NCBI RefSeq assembly: GCF_027595985.1
Contig: NC_073302.1
Coordinates: 398,026,310 to 398,090,309, forward strand
Direction of reading: 5' to 3'
From: Sorex araneus
Taxonomy: Eukaryota > Chordata > Mammalia > Eulipotyphla > Soricidae
Length of the DNA: 64,000 nt
A model generated the notes under the pieces. It was not told the origin of the DNA, searched no databases, and was given only the letters and a program-made list of their open reading frames with translations. Positions 1-10,247 of the stretch are shown here, in pieces. The first letter of the stretch is position 1. Each line of letters opens with the position of its first letter. A program made the position numbers and the translations under genes.

Positions 1-404
1 GGGAGGTTGGCCTTCTCTGCTAAGAATGCAGAAGCAAAGGCAAACTTGAATAAATCTTTGGAAATAAGAGGAGCTTTTTTCAGCATTAAAGTTAGCAGTG
101 GGTCAGTGAAATCTATTTTAATATTAAACATAAACATGAACATTGGCACAGTGGTGAACATTATTCGTATTATAATCTTGCAAACTCATTTATATGTATA
201 TCTTATTTGAAGCCCCCAATAGTCCTTTTTGATAGAGATTCTGAATAGAGAGAACAAATAGGGTTCTGTTGCTTAAAACTGTTCTTTACTTAATACCATA
301 TCATTTTGGTAGAACTGTTAAAAATGTATCATGTTTGTTTTATTTTTCTCTTGTGGGGCAGGCCTCCTAAATAGTACTCAGGGAGACTGGGTCCCTCCTA
401 ATTG

Positions 405-621
405 ATCTGGGACAACTGAGTCAGTAGTTCAATGCAAAGACCCAAGGTTGTGGTGCTGCTTTAGCCTTGTAGTGCTGGCAATTTTCAGGGTCACACCCAA
501 AGGTATTTTGGGGGCATCCTGGGAAACACTTGTTGATGCTCAAAGAACATGTGTGAGGGCTTGAACATGATCAGCCACATGCTAGAAAAGTGCTTTGACC
601 CTTGGACTATCTCTCTGGACC
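405..621 (-). mobile_element. Degenerate SINE-A-related copy
   Basis: TGGTGCTGCTTTAGCC, GAACATGATCAGCCACATGC and GGACTATCTCTCTGGACCC follow SINE order on the minus strand but are highly diverged. Confidence 0.4.
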
Positions 622-633
622 CATCAAAATGCT

Positions 634-805
634 TTTTTTTTGGGGGGGAGGCACACCCAGCGATGCACAAGGGTCACTCCTGGCTCTGCACTCAGGAATT
701 ACATCTGGCGGTGCTCAGGAGTCCATATGGGATGCTGGGAATCGAACCCGTGTTGGCTGCGTGCAGGGCAAATGCCCTATCCTCGGTGCTATCACTCCAG
801 CCCCG
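634..805 (-). mobile_element. SINE-A copy with 8-bp target duplication
   Basis: Minus strand, from the T-rich end to ATCACTCCAGCCCCG, flanked by AAAATGCT at 626-633 and 806-813. Head B-box complement GGAATCGAACCCGTG. Confidence 0.85.
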
Positions 806-1004
806 AAAATGCTATTTTTATAAATAAATAAGAGAGGGAAATTATTCTTCATTAAGTAATAAAGAGGCAATTCTTAAGGGGAGATGCCTAGATAACCTCT
901 GTCCCCAGAGTGTAGAAAGGAGAAGGAAAGAAATAAAATGAAAGGGAAGGGGAGAAGAGATGAGAACGAGGACAGAGGTCTGGGGATTCAGGTGCGTAGC
1001 TGGT

Positions 1005-1300
1005 GTTAAGGAATGATAGCTCTAATTATATAAATCCAACAGCTCTAATTATATAAATCAACAACACTGAAATCATGAAACCCAAACTGTAATAACCAAA
1101 CATAAAAGGTGCCTGGCAAGAGGGCAGACTGGGACTTGGGGATGGAGTTGGAGAGGGAACCTGGGAACACTGGTGGAACAAAGTTGACACTGGTGGTAGG
1201 ATCAGTGATGGGACACTCTATGTAAAAAAAAATGAAAAGAAAACTAACTATGAATAACTTTGTAACTTGAGGTGCTTTAGTAAAGTAAGATTTTAGGAAA
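1005..1300 (+). mobile_element. Degenerate poly(A) retroelement 3' end
   Basis: Contains a local duplication of AGCTCTAATTATATAAATC, then GGAACACTGGTGGAACAAAG and TAACTTTGTAACTTGAGGTG with A-rich ends. This resembles a diverged 3' end of the 20.6 kb family. Boundaries are approximate. Confidence 0.4.
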
Positions 1301-1409
1301 AAATAGAATTTTGGGAAAAATAGAATAAAATTTTTGGGAAAGTAAAATAAAATTGGGGGAATGAAATAAAAAATAAGATCAAATATAAAGGCATCTTCCC
1401 CTGGAGATG

Positions 1410-1548
1410 CTCAGAGGCTACTTCTTCCTCTGTGTTAAGGAATAACCCACTGGTGGTGCCCAGAAAATTTCATATGGTGCTAGGGGTCAAACTGGGGTTA
1501 GCCACATGCAGGGTAAGCACCTTACTTATGTACTATATCTTTAACCCC
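1410..1548 (-). mobile_element. Old SINE-A copy
   Basis: CATATGGTGCTAGGGGTCAA and GTAAGCACCTTACTTATGTA give the diverged body and head on the minus strand. Confidence 0.6.
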
Positions 1549-1819
1549 ATAAAAATATATATTTTTAATAGAAAGCAGTTTTCTTATTCCAAATATACCA
1601 GTGAATGAAACATTTTTGCCATTCAAAGACTTTTGGAAATATTGTTTCCAACTTGGCCACTTGTTGCATGAGTATGGTCAGAAGAGGATGTACAGGCAGT
1701 CTAGAAGCTGAATCAATATCAGGCCACCATCTCAATTTCAACTGGAGAAATTGGGCATTTATCTGTCATGCACAGCAGGTGTAAAAGTAAGCTACATTCT
1801 TAAGGATAGGTTTAGTGTT

Positions 1820-2011
1820 TCTTTTGTTGTTGTTGCTTTTGGGCTATGCCTCGCTGTACTCAAGACTTACTTCTGGCCTCACGTCAGTAACTCTAGCTTT
1901 GAGCTAAGGGTTTCTCTTGATAGGGCTTGGGGTACCATATGGAGTACCGGGATCAATTCAGGTCAGCTGTATAAGGAAAGTGCCTTAAACACTATTCTAT
2001 CTCTCTAGCCT
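1820..2011 (-). mobile_element. Old SINE-A copy
   Basis: TTGCTTTTGGGCTATGCCTC, GGTACCATATGGAGTACCGG and ACACTATTCTATCTCTCTAG. Minus strand and strongly diverged. Confidence 0.6.
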
Positions 2012-2102
2012 ATTTCATGTTTATATAAACAAAAGTAAATCAAATAAAGTGAAGCTACCTTAAATAAAGGATGTAAATCACTGTCACACTTACCTAGATT
2101 AT

Positions 2103-2275
2103 GTTTTTTTTCTTTTTTTTTTTTTTGCTTTTTGGGTCGCACCCAAAGATTCCTGGTTCCACTCAGGAACCACCCCTGGTGGTGCTCAGGGGACTATATG
2201 GGATGCTGGGAATCGAATCCATGTCGGCCAAGTGCAAGGCAAACGCCCTACCCGCTGTGCTATTGCTCCAGCCCA
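2103..2275 (-). mobile_element. SINE-A copy with target duplication
   Basis: Minus strand, flanked by ACCTAGATTAT (2092-2102) and ACCTACATTAT (2276-2286). Well preserved head CTATTGCTCCAGCCC. Confidence 0.85.
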
Positions 2276-2309
2276 ACCTACATTATTTTTTTTTAAACTT
2301 TTTATTTGG

Positions 2310-2476
2310 GATGTTTTGGTATGTGTGGTGGTGCTCAGGCTATGATCTCAGCTCTGGGCTTAGGTACCACTTCTGACAAGGCTCAGGAGACCAATTAATG
2401 TAGTACCAAGGATTGAACTGGGTAGGATGCGTGCAAGGCAAGAGCTTTGCCTGCTTTGCTATCTTCTGCGACCCTA
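2310..2476 (-). mobile_element. Old SINE-A copy
   Basis: GGTGGTGCTCAGGCTATG, GGATGCGTGCAAGGCAAG and GCTATCTTCTGCGACCC. Minus strand, moderately diverged. Confidence 0.6.
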
Positions 2477-2908
2477 GATTATTATTAACAAAACCAAGGT
2501 TCACTGTTTTATTAGTGGTTTCCAGATAGCATGTGAATCATTCACTTTTTGCCATATGTGTTTTTCATACAATACTGTGTGGCTTTAAGATGTCTAACAT
2601 GATGATCTGATATACACATATATGTACATATATATGATATATGAATACTGTGATAGTGTCATTTAACATTATCCCCTTGCACACTTCCTTTGTAGTATGC
2701 TTAAAATTTAATCTTTGCAATTTTTCAAATATATCATAGAATATTAGTGACTTCCCTTGTACAGATCTTTATGTGACAGCACACCACCACTAACTCTAGG
2801 TTAAAAAATTACATGCCCTAATTACCTATACAATATTATTTCTTGCACATTAATGCTAATTAATGTGGCTTAAGTACATGTATTTATTTCGAAGAAGAGT
2901 AAGATGAG

Positions 2909-3113
2909 AGGCTAGAGAGATAGTACAGCAGATTGGATACTTGCTTTGCACATGGCTGATCCAGGTTCAATCCCCAGCACTGAATATAATTGAAGCAACT
3001 AGTCAAGCCCTATGTCTTCCTAGAGTAATCACTGAATTCAGAGCCAGGAGTAAGACCTGAGGACTGCCTTGTATGACCCAAAACAACCCAAAATAAAATA
3101 ATTAAAAATATAA
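2909..3113 (+). mobile_element. SINE-A-related copy, plus strand
   Basis: Head GAGGCTAGAGAGATAGTACA, B-box GGTTCAATCCCCAGCAC, body GAGCCAGGAGTAAGACCTGA, A-rich end AAAATAAAATAATTAAAAAT. Confidence 0.75.
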
Positions 3114-3494
3114 GAAGTAAAACAGCCATGGACTTGAGTATGATTGCTCAATGTTATTTAAAAATATTTCAAGTTTTCCCTGACATGACCATTTTCACTA
3201 TCCTATTGTCATGAGTTCTCAACAATTCTACCTTTTGTACACACAGCACCATGATCACAAATCCACAGAGGAGGAAAAAAGCCATTTTATATACTCCACC
3301 ATGTGTAAAGCCGGATTTATTTATAAGTGCATAAATCATGCATCTGCACCTGCATAAAAAATGCTACATTGCAGAAATGATTTCTTCTTGCCAAGATAAT
3401 GTTTAATAGAGCTAAACTGAGAAAAATTGTGGTGTTTTTTTATTTCTTTCCTGTGTCTGAAGTTTCCCCCTTGCTTTGTTTGAGCTTATGTTCC

Positions 3495-3665
3495 CCAATC
3501 ACATTAATAATACTAGCTACCATTTATTAAACTCCTCTTCTGCACCAGGCATTTCACATGTTATTTGTGAAACTCAAAACGACTCTCAAGACATTTATTA
3601 GTTTCCATACTTTTCAGATGAGAAAAGTGTAGTTCAAGAAATTGGAGCAACTAGTCATGCCAATA
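3495..3665 (+). mobile_element. MIR (ancient mammalian tRNA-SINE)
   Basis: ATAATACTAGCTACCATTTA, CTGCACCAGGCATTTCACAT and TTTTCAGATGAGAAAAGTG follow the MIR consensus order. Confidence 0.75.
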
Positions 3666-4570
3666 ATATCTATGGTTTCATGGGTACTTTATCACTTCAC
3701 CTTCTAGAAAGACTTCTCTCCTACCATGAAGTGTAATTTGATATAAAATTTGATATATTCCGTTTAGAGTGGATTTCTAAAACAAAAAAACCCATGACAA
3801 CCAGCCTAGACTTATTTTTGGTTAATTTGGTCATGTATAGAAGAGTTGCTAAAAATAATTTTGACTCATATTTAGTACATTTCCTGCTTTTAGATGCTTT
3901 TTAAGACAACTATTCATAGTACAATTTTTAAATTCATGTCACAGTTCCATGATCAGAAAGTAATATTTTATAATATTTTTGCTTTGCAAGAAACTATCAG
4001 TTAGAGATGCCATTAAGTATTTTTATGGGGCTATTTTTTATTAGACATTGCTTTAAGTCCTCTATTGCCCATTTCACTTCCTGTTTAAAGATCTAAGTTT
4101 CAGATAATATTTAAACATTCTTAGTATTAAATTTGTTGTTAAATTTTGCTTATTTGAACATATCATTTGAAAAGAAAGAATTATTTTAGTTCAATCATAT
4201 GTAATGTTCTAGCACTTTTTGGTCTTGGGGAAAGTTAAGTGATTAAACCACATCCGTGATAGATGACGTTTCTATCTCCAGAAGCCAAAAGAAAAGAGAA
4301 GTAGAAGGCAAGAAAGGGAAGGTGATTCTCGTGGAGAGGAAGCTTCAGTAACACAGGGTAAATACAAATGACTAGAATTATCAACACATTATTATCAACA
4401 TCATTACATATCATGTTATCTCACCTTGCCATATATAAGATAATATTCTAGGTCAGTTTTGAATTTTATTTTATCTTACCTTTTTATTTTTTTGCTTTAA
4501 GTTTAAAATGTGGTTCTATAAGAAACTCATAATAGAAGTTTTTAAATAACAAAAATTAGAAAGAGAAAGT
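3666..4570. other. Intergenic, nothing recognised
   Basis: AT-rich sequence without coding or clear repeat signatures. Confidence 0.5.
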
Positions 4571-4692
4571 ATTGGGGTTGGGGGACACATTTTATGAGGC
4601 GGGATGTCTAGTTTTAATCCCTGGCACTATATGTTCTCTATATGTCACTAGTAATAAACTCTGAGTATTGTGGAATGTTAACCCAAACCAAG
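4571..4692 (+). mobile_element. Degenerate SINE, plus strand
   Basis: ATTGGGGTTGGGGGACACAT then TTTTAATCCCTGGCAC and ACTCTGAGTATTGTGG. SINE order, highly diverged. Confidence 0.45.
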
Positions 4693-4954
4693 AATATATC
4701 ATAGACATTTCTATTGATCTATTGTGCATTGTGCACTATAATTTATAAGATACTGAAGCAACATGTTCCTTCCTAATCTAGTTTGTACATTTTCTTCAAT
4801 TAGTCAACATGAAACTTATGTAATTCTTTAAATTACAGATAAGTATTAAATGTTTCAATATAAAATTCTGCTGTTTTCAAAAATTGACTTCCTCTAAGTA
4901 GAAATTTTATTTATATGTCCCTACATTGAAAATATTCCTAAAATGGAAATCTTT

Positions 4955-5545
4955 TAACATAAGAACTTATATAAGGCACTCTGATCTACTGCTGGTGGGT
5001 ATCTTGATTGGCCCAGCCTCTCTGAAAAACAATATAGACATTTCTCAAAAAAACCAAGAATTCAGCTCTTCTACTTCTTGGCATCTATGCCAAGAGTTCA
5101 CAAGCTATATTCAGAAAAGACAGCTACACTCCTATGTGCATTGCAGCACTATTCACCATCCTAAATCTAGAAACAACTCAAGTGACCAAAAGCAGATGAC
5201 TATAAAGAAACTATGACACATAGATATTCAATGGAATACTACTTGACTCTAAGAAAAGATACGGTTATGCAATTTGCTGCTACAGTGCCTAATAAAGTTA
5301 CTCAGGAGGAGTGGAACAGATAATGACTTCCCTCAGATGAGATGTACAAAGAAACATAGCATGGAAATATCAAATATTCAAAAAACCTGAGAACTGGTCT
5401 TCAGTAGGGAGCATATGTCTGAAGGGCATAATGGTCAAAGGAAACAGACTTTCTGGTATAAGGTGTGGTGCTGGAATATTTTATGTGTAAACCTTGTGAT
5501 TACTAGTATTGTAAATCATGGTGTCTAAAATACAATTTAAAAAGA
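4955..5545 (+). mobile_element. Old L1 (LINE-1) 3' end fragment
   Basis: Carries hallmark L1 ORF2-end/3'UTR text: CTGCTGGTGGGTAT, GCAGCACTATTCACC, AGAAACAACTCAAGTGACCA, CAATGGAATACTACTTGACT, ending in TTTAAAAAG. Old and diverged, without an open frame of any length. It is unrelated to the RTE copy. Confidence 0.8.
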
Positions 5546-7277
5546 AAAGGACTTCTGTAAAATATGTCACCACATTTTATATGCAACTATTTTAACCTTT
5601 CCATCCATGTTCGAACAATTGCAAAGATGCATGTAGAATATTTTAATGGGACACATGATAATATTTTTAAAAGTGTTGTATTTAAATCAAGAAAACAGAT
5701 TTCTAGTTCATATTTGCCAGTAACTGACCATGTACACTGCAGCAAATAACTTCAGTGACCTGGGCTTTAGTTTTCTATGACATGTTGTGGTAAATTACAC
5801 AATTTCTAGGCCTTTCTGCTCTAAAATTGCAATGAAAGCAGACAATTTTTCTAACAATGCAGAAAAATCATAATGCTGGAGAATGACAGAGAAGGCCTTA
5901 AATAATATTTATCTATAAACTTTAGGCATTAAATAAGTTCTCTGTGTGTGGTTTCTGATAGACTGCTAATAATTCAATTTGACATTTTTTCTTGCTTCAT
6001 AGAAATGAAATTTTAAATTTAAAATAATAATCCTTATTATTTCATTCTCTATAACTGCATAAAATGGTTTACAAATGAGATTAGTGTGTATTTGAGAAAG
6101 AAATTTGCAGGTTAACCTTCTTGATATTAGTTAATTGCAACCTGCTGTGAGTCTATAGTAACTTTATTTCCAGGGTTAGAACCAGTTTTTTGCATTAGTT
6201 CTTCCAAAGGGACCACATGTCAAATATCCTTGGAACAGGGTACAATTTAAATTACTGGTGGTCTACTAGTTATTCTCTGTCTAAGAGAACAAACACCAGA
6301 TGTATTATAGACAGACTTTAAAGGGCATTATAAAGAGAAGCAGGGAGAATGGTTTATTTCTCAAAATGTGGGATTCACCCATTGTTGCTTGCTTAATAAT
6401 CATGTTCTGAAAGAATCTGATTCATATTTATCACCACCTTCTTTGAATTATTCCATGAATGAAGATTGCACAAAGAAACCTCATATAAGCAAGATATAAT
6501 TCACTCTTCATCCTTAGCCAGTGATCAGGAATTTGCATGCTTGATTTAAACAGAGGAATTGATGGTGTACAGTGTGTCAAGGCTTACGTAAGTTTACTTG
6601 ATAAGTATGCTGGTTTGCTTGAAAATAAAAATGTTTATTAAGTCAAGTAACAGTTTAGAGTAATTGTCTGCAAAGTGAGTATGATTATATAGATAAAATA
6701 ATTTTTGAAGGCAAAAATTTTTTCTTTTCTATAAGACAAAGCTCTTTTGAGGATTTTCAGTCTTTCTTCTTTATAATCCTTTCCCCATTTTCCTTCCCAA
6801 TCTCAAACCTCCAGCACTACTTTCAGAGTGACATTGACACTCAGCATAGCTATTAAACATGATTTTGCTAACTGCTCAATGAGGCCTGGTGTGAATTGAG
6901 TCCCCACCATCGCCAGCTGTGCAAAGCCTTTGATCTTTATTTACATTTTGATTTCATGTTTTGGTACTGGTGGAAATTTTCTAACCTAGCCTGTTTAAAT
7001 TAATTTAAAATTCTGTACAAGATCTTTTCCCATTGTCTAAATAAAGAAGTCTGTTATTAACTTTATAAAGTTAAGGTTATAACACAATGATATATATTAC
7101 TACCATTTCTTTTTTTCAAACAACAAAGAAATATATGCACTAATTTTTAAAGGAAATATATTTCCTACTGAGCTTTAAATATCTGTAATCAGCACTTACT
7201 TTTTTTTAATTGGAAGGATTTAAATAACCATTTAATCATTTGTATGATCTTAAGAACTTCACCAAGCAATTGTTTTA
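5546..7277. other. Intergenic, nothing recognised
   Basis: AT-rich unique-looking sequence between the L1 fragment and the duplicated segment. No exon seen. Confidence 0.5.
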
Positions 7278-7440
7278 TATGGTGCACCTAAATAATGCTG
7301 CATTCACCTAATTCACCTAAACATGCTGCATCATTATACAATATTATAATATACATTATAATAAACAATGCTGCATTATTATATAGCAATAAATGATATT
7401 ATTTAAGCCATTTTAAGAGAAGTGAATCAATTATAAAATT
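7278..7440 (+). repeat. Segment duplicated at 8686-8798 / 9457-9530 (uninterrupted copy)
   Basis: CACCTAAATAATGCTGCATT through AAACAATGCTGCATTATTAT and on to GTGAATCAATTATAAAA recurs 1.4 kb downstream, where it is split by the composite element. It acts as a local empty-site reference. It could be a tandem duplication or two copies of an unrecognised repeat. Confidence 0.6.
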
Positions 7441-7788
7441 TCATTAAAAGTATTATTTGCATACTCATATTCTAAAGATATATTTTATTTAAAGTAGAAA
7501 TTATAGAGAGAATCTTATAGTCATGACTAAGAATGTTAGCACGTAAGCATGAAAATTTTAAATGGTCCAGTGCATTTAAATTTAGCAAAGATATATACAT
7601 ATATATATACATATACATATATATATATTGAGAACATATATATATGTGTATATATATTTGTAATTGCTAGAAACAGTCTATAAATCTTATATAGGATTAA
7701 AATTATACTCAACTAAGGAATAGAGGTAAATTAGTTCATTCATCTACATAGATGCATTTTATGACAAAGAAATTACAATGTTTAACCT

Positions 7789-7975
7789 GGTGTGTTTTTT
7801 TTTTCTTTTTGGGTTATATCCAATGATCCGATGATGCCTAGGAGTTATTTCTGGTTTTGCACTTAGGAATTACTCCTAGCGGTGCTCAGGGGACCATATG
7901 GGATGCTGGGAATCAAACCTGGGTTGACCCCGTGCGAGGCAAATGCCCTACCTACTGTAGTATCGCTCCAGCCTC
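7789..7975 (-). mobile_element. SINE-A copy
   Basis: Minus strand, GCGGTGCTCAGGGGACCATA to GTATCGCTCCAGCCT. Flanked by TTAACCT on both sides (7782-7788, 7976-7982), a short duplication. Confidence 0.8.
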
Positions 7976-7989
7976 TTAACCTATTATTT

Positions 7990-8130
7990 TAGGGAGAGAG
8001 TACTGTATGGGGAGTGCCATATAGGATGTGCTCAAGGCTACTCATGACTCAGTGATCCAGGGACCATGAGGTTCCAGTGAGTGAACTCAGGTGTCCTTGT
8101 ACAGGCATGCATTCTCACCTGTTAAGATCT
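7990..8130 (-). mobile_element. Degenerate SINE
   Basis: GTGCTCAAGGCTACTCATGA, GATCCAGGGACCATGAGG and GTACAGGCATGCATTCTCAC suggest a diverged minus-strand SINE. Confidence 0.4.
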
Positions 8131-8132
8131 CT

Positions 8133-8178
8133 TTCTAACCCTTAATTTATTCCTTTTCTAACCCTTAATTTATTCCTT
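8133..8178 (+). repeat. Perfect 23-bp tandem duplication
   Basis: TTCTAACCCTTAATTTATTC plus CTT occurs twice back to back with no mismatch, so the duplication is recent. Confidence 0.9.
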
Positions 8179-8403
8179 AGCCTGAAGTTATTGTTTCAGA
8201 AGATGGGATATTTGGTACAGAATCACAATGATAAATCTAGAAACAACCAAACAAATTTTAGTAACCTGTGGCTCATCTAATGGAATGGCTTTAATGAAAC
8301 AGTTTTAATGATTTCATCTAAAGATAATCATTTGTCACCAAAGTTTCTGGAGACAAGAGTTTCCGGCTGTACTTTGGGATTATTATATGCCATCTTCATT
8401 AAC

Positions 8404-8561
8404 TTTTTTTTTTTTTTGCTTTTTGCGTCACTCCCAGTGATGCATAGGGGTTACTCCTGGTGGTGCTCAGGAGGACCATGCTGGGTGCTGGGACTTGAAC
8501 CTGGGTCGGCCAGCCGAGTGCAAGGCAAACGCCCTACCTGCTGTGCTATCGCTCCAGCCCC
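8404..8561 (-). mobile_element. SINE-A copy, perfect 10-bp target duplication
   Basis: Minus strand between CTTCATTAAC at 8394-8403 and 8562-8571. T16 tail side at left; head CTATCGCTCCAGCCCC at right. Confidence 0.9.
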
Positions 8562-8685
8562 CTTCATTAACATTTTAAGTGAAATATGCATTTGTGATCT
8601 TTCGTCACAAATGGAGGGGCCATAAAATGCACAGGGTAAGACACTTGCCTTGCATGTGGCTATATCAGTTGTGATCTTGTTTTGT

Positions 8686-8798
8686 ATGATTCACCTAAAT
8701 AATGATGCATTTATCTAATTCACTTAAGCCACCTAATGCTACATTATTATATAACATTATAATATTGTTATACATCATACTAAACAATGCCACATTTA
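8686..8798 (+). repeat. Left half of the duplicated segment (interrupted copy)
   Basis: CACCTAAATAATGATGCATT to AAACAATGCCACATTTA parallels 7278-7370. The right half resumes at 9457 with GTTGCATTTTATACAACAAT and runs to about 9530 (GAATCAATTATG). Confidence 0.6.
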
Positions 8799-9456
8799 AT
8801 CATCATCATCATCATCATCATCATCCTGTTGATAGCCAAATTTCTCGAGCAGTCTCAGTAACGTCTCCATTCATCCTAGGCCTGAGATTTTAGAAGCCTC
8901 TCTTTGCTCATCCTTCCGAATAATGCCGCATTGGAGGCTCTTTCAGGGTCAGGAGAATGAGACCCAGCATTGTTACTGGTTTTGGCATATTAATAGACCA
9001 TGGGGAATTTGCAAGGCTCTCCCATGTGGGCAGGATACTCTCAGTAGCTTGCCGGATTCTCCCAGAGGGAGAAGTAGGCTGTAAGATGTCTGGGAGCTTG
9101 GTTTTAAGTCTCTGGGTGTTGGCCGTTGGTGGGATTACATGGCACTGGGGGCAGTCCCTGGGTGTGACTGCCTAGCTGCTGGAAAATGGGAAATCTGGGT
9201 GGAAGAAGCCCAGTCCCGACCCGAGCAGGCTTGGAGGTCTCAGCCCCCAGGTCACACTCACCTGGGTTCCTCTGCGGGTACCTTCATGCCTGAGGCTCAT
9301 CTGAATGCAGGGAGAGGGTCTTGAGCATGGCTGTGGCTAGGCTCTGGAGGTCTTCGGCCACCAGGAGCTCTGCTTGGGGCGGAGAGGGAAGCTGGAGCCC
9401 ACCCCTTCCTAGGGGCCCTGGGGAAGACAGCTAGGAGTGCAGGCAAGAGACTCTCT
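8799..9456. mobile_element. Second 'U-V' copy with its halves in opposite orientation
   Basis: Starts with a CAT run (8799-8824), the complement of the GATG-type tail. Unit V follows on the minus strand (to about 9095), then unit U on the plus strand (about 9100-9456). V and U are head-to-tail in the 29.7 kb copy but inverted relative to each other here. The flanks ATGCCACATTTA (8787-8798) and TGTTGCATTTTA (9456-9467) look like a decayed target duplication. This fits 5' inversion by twin priming. Confidence 0.6.
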
Positions 9457-9524
9457 GTTGCATTTTATACAACAATAAATAAATTATTTAAACTATTTTT
9501 TAGAAAAAAAAAGAATCAATTATG

Positions 9525-9658
9525 TAGTTTGAATCCCTAGCACATGCTCCCCTAAGCAGGCCCATAGTCTTTCCTGTGCACAGAGGTAGGAATAATTCCT
9601 GAGCACTGTCTGTGAGGCCCATGCCTCCCCCAACCCCCATCCCCCCAAAAAAAATAAA
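9525..9658 (+). mobile_element. Degenerate SINE, plus strand
   Basis: TTTGAATCCCTAGCACATGC, AATTCCTGAGCACTGTCTG and an A-rich end at CCCCAAAAAAAATAAACC. Confidence 0.5.
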
Positions 9659-9831
9659 CCTAAATGAAATTGTTCAAATATATTTTACAAATCTTTCTGG
9701 GAATGACATTCCTATGAGAAGTCAAAAGTTATTGATTTTCTTCCCATTGTTTCTTAGTACCAACAGTAACATAGATGTTTACAAAAGTCAATTAGTCCTG
9801 AAAGGTTTTTCTTACTTTTTGTTAATTTTAC

Positions 9832-10062
9832 ATAGGGCGTTCACCTTTCACACAGCCAACCTGTGTTCGATTCCTCCACCCCTCTCAGAGAGGCCGGCAA
9901 GCTATTGAGAGTATTGAGCCCGCATGAGAGCCTGGCAAGCTACCTGTGGCATATTTGATATGCCAAAAACAGTAACAATAAGTCTCTCATGAGAGATGTT
10001 ACTGGTGCCAGCTCGAACAACTTGATGAGCAACGGGATGACAGTGACAGTGACAATGGTCTC
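9832..10062 (+). mobile_element. SINE-B copy
   Basis: Plus strand, 5'-truncated within the tRNA head (GTTCGATTCCTCCACCCCTC), with the body motifs GATATGCCAAAAACAGTAAC and GAGATGTTACTGGTGCC and the tail GGGATGACAGTGACAGTGAC. It lies just upstream of the RTE copy. Confidence 0.8.
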
Positions 10063-10247
10063 TGAGATAAATATGATTGTCATTTTCAAGCAAGAAAACA
10101 AAACTCAGAGCATATGTCCAAACAGAGAGTGTTAGACCATGCTCACTAGGAATATTTTAGCATTTTCCTAGAACTGGCATATACATCGGTTGAGCACATT
10201 ATTTTCTTTATTTATCTATATTTTTTTATTTGGCAAAATAATATAAT

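Noticed and set aside
632..805. SINE heads as functional tRNA genes
   Set aside because: The heads keep promoter-box-like motifs but do not fold into a full cloverleaf with a plausible anticodon and are attached to SINE bodies.
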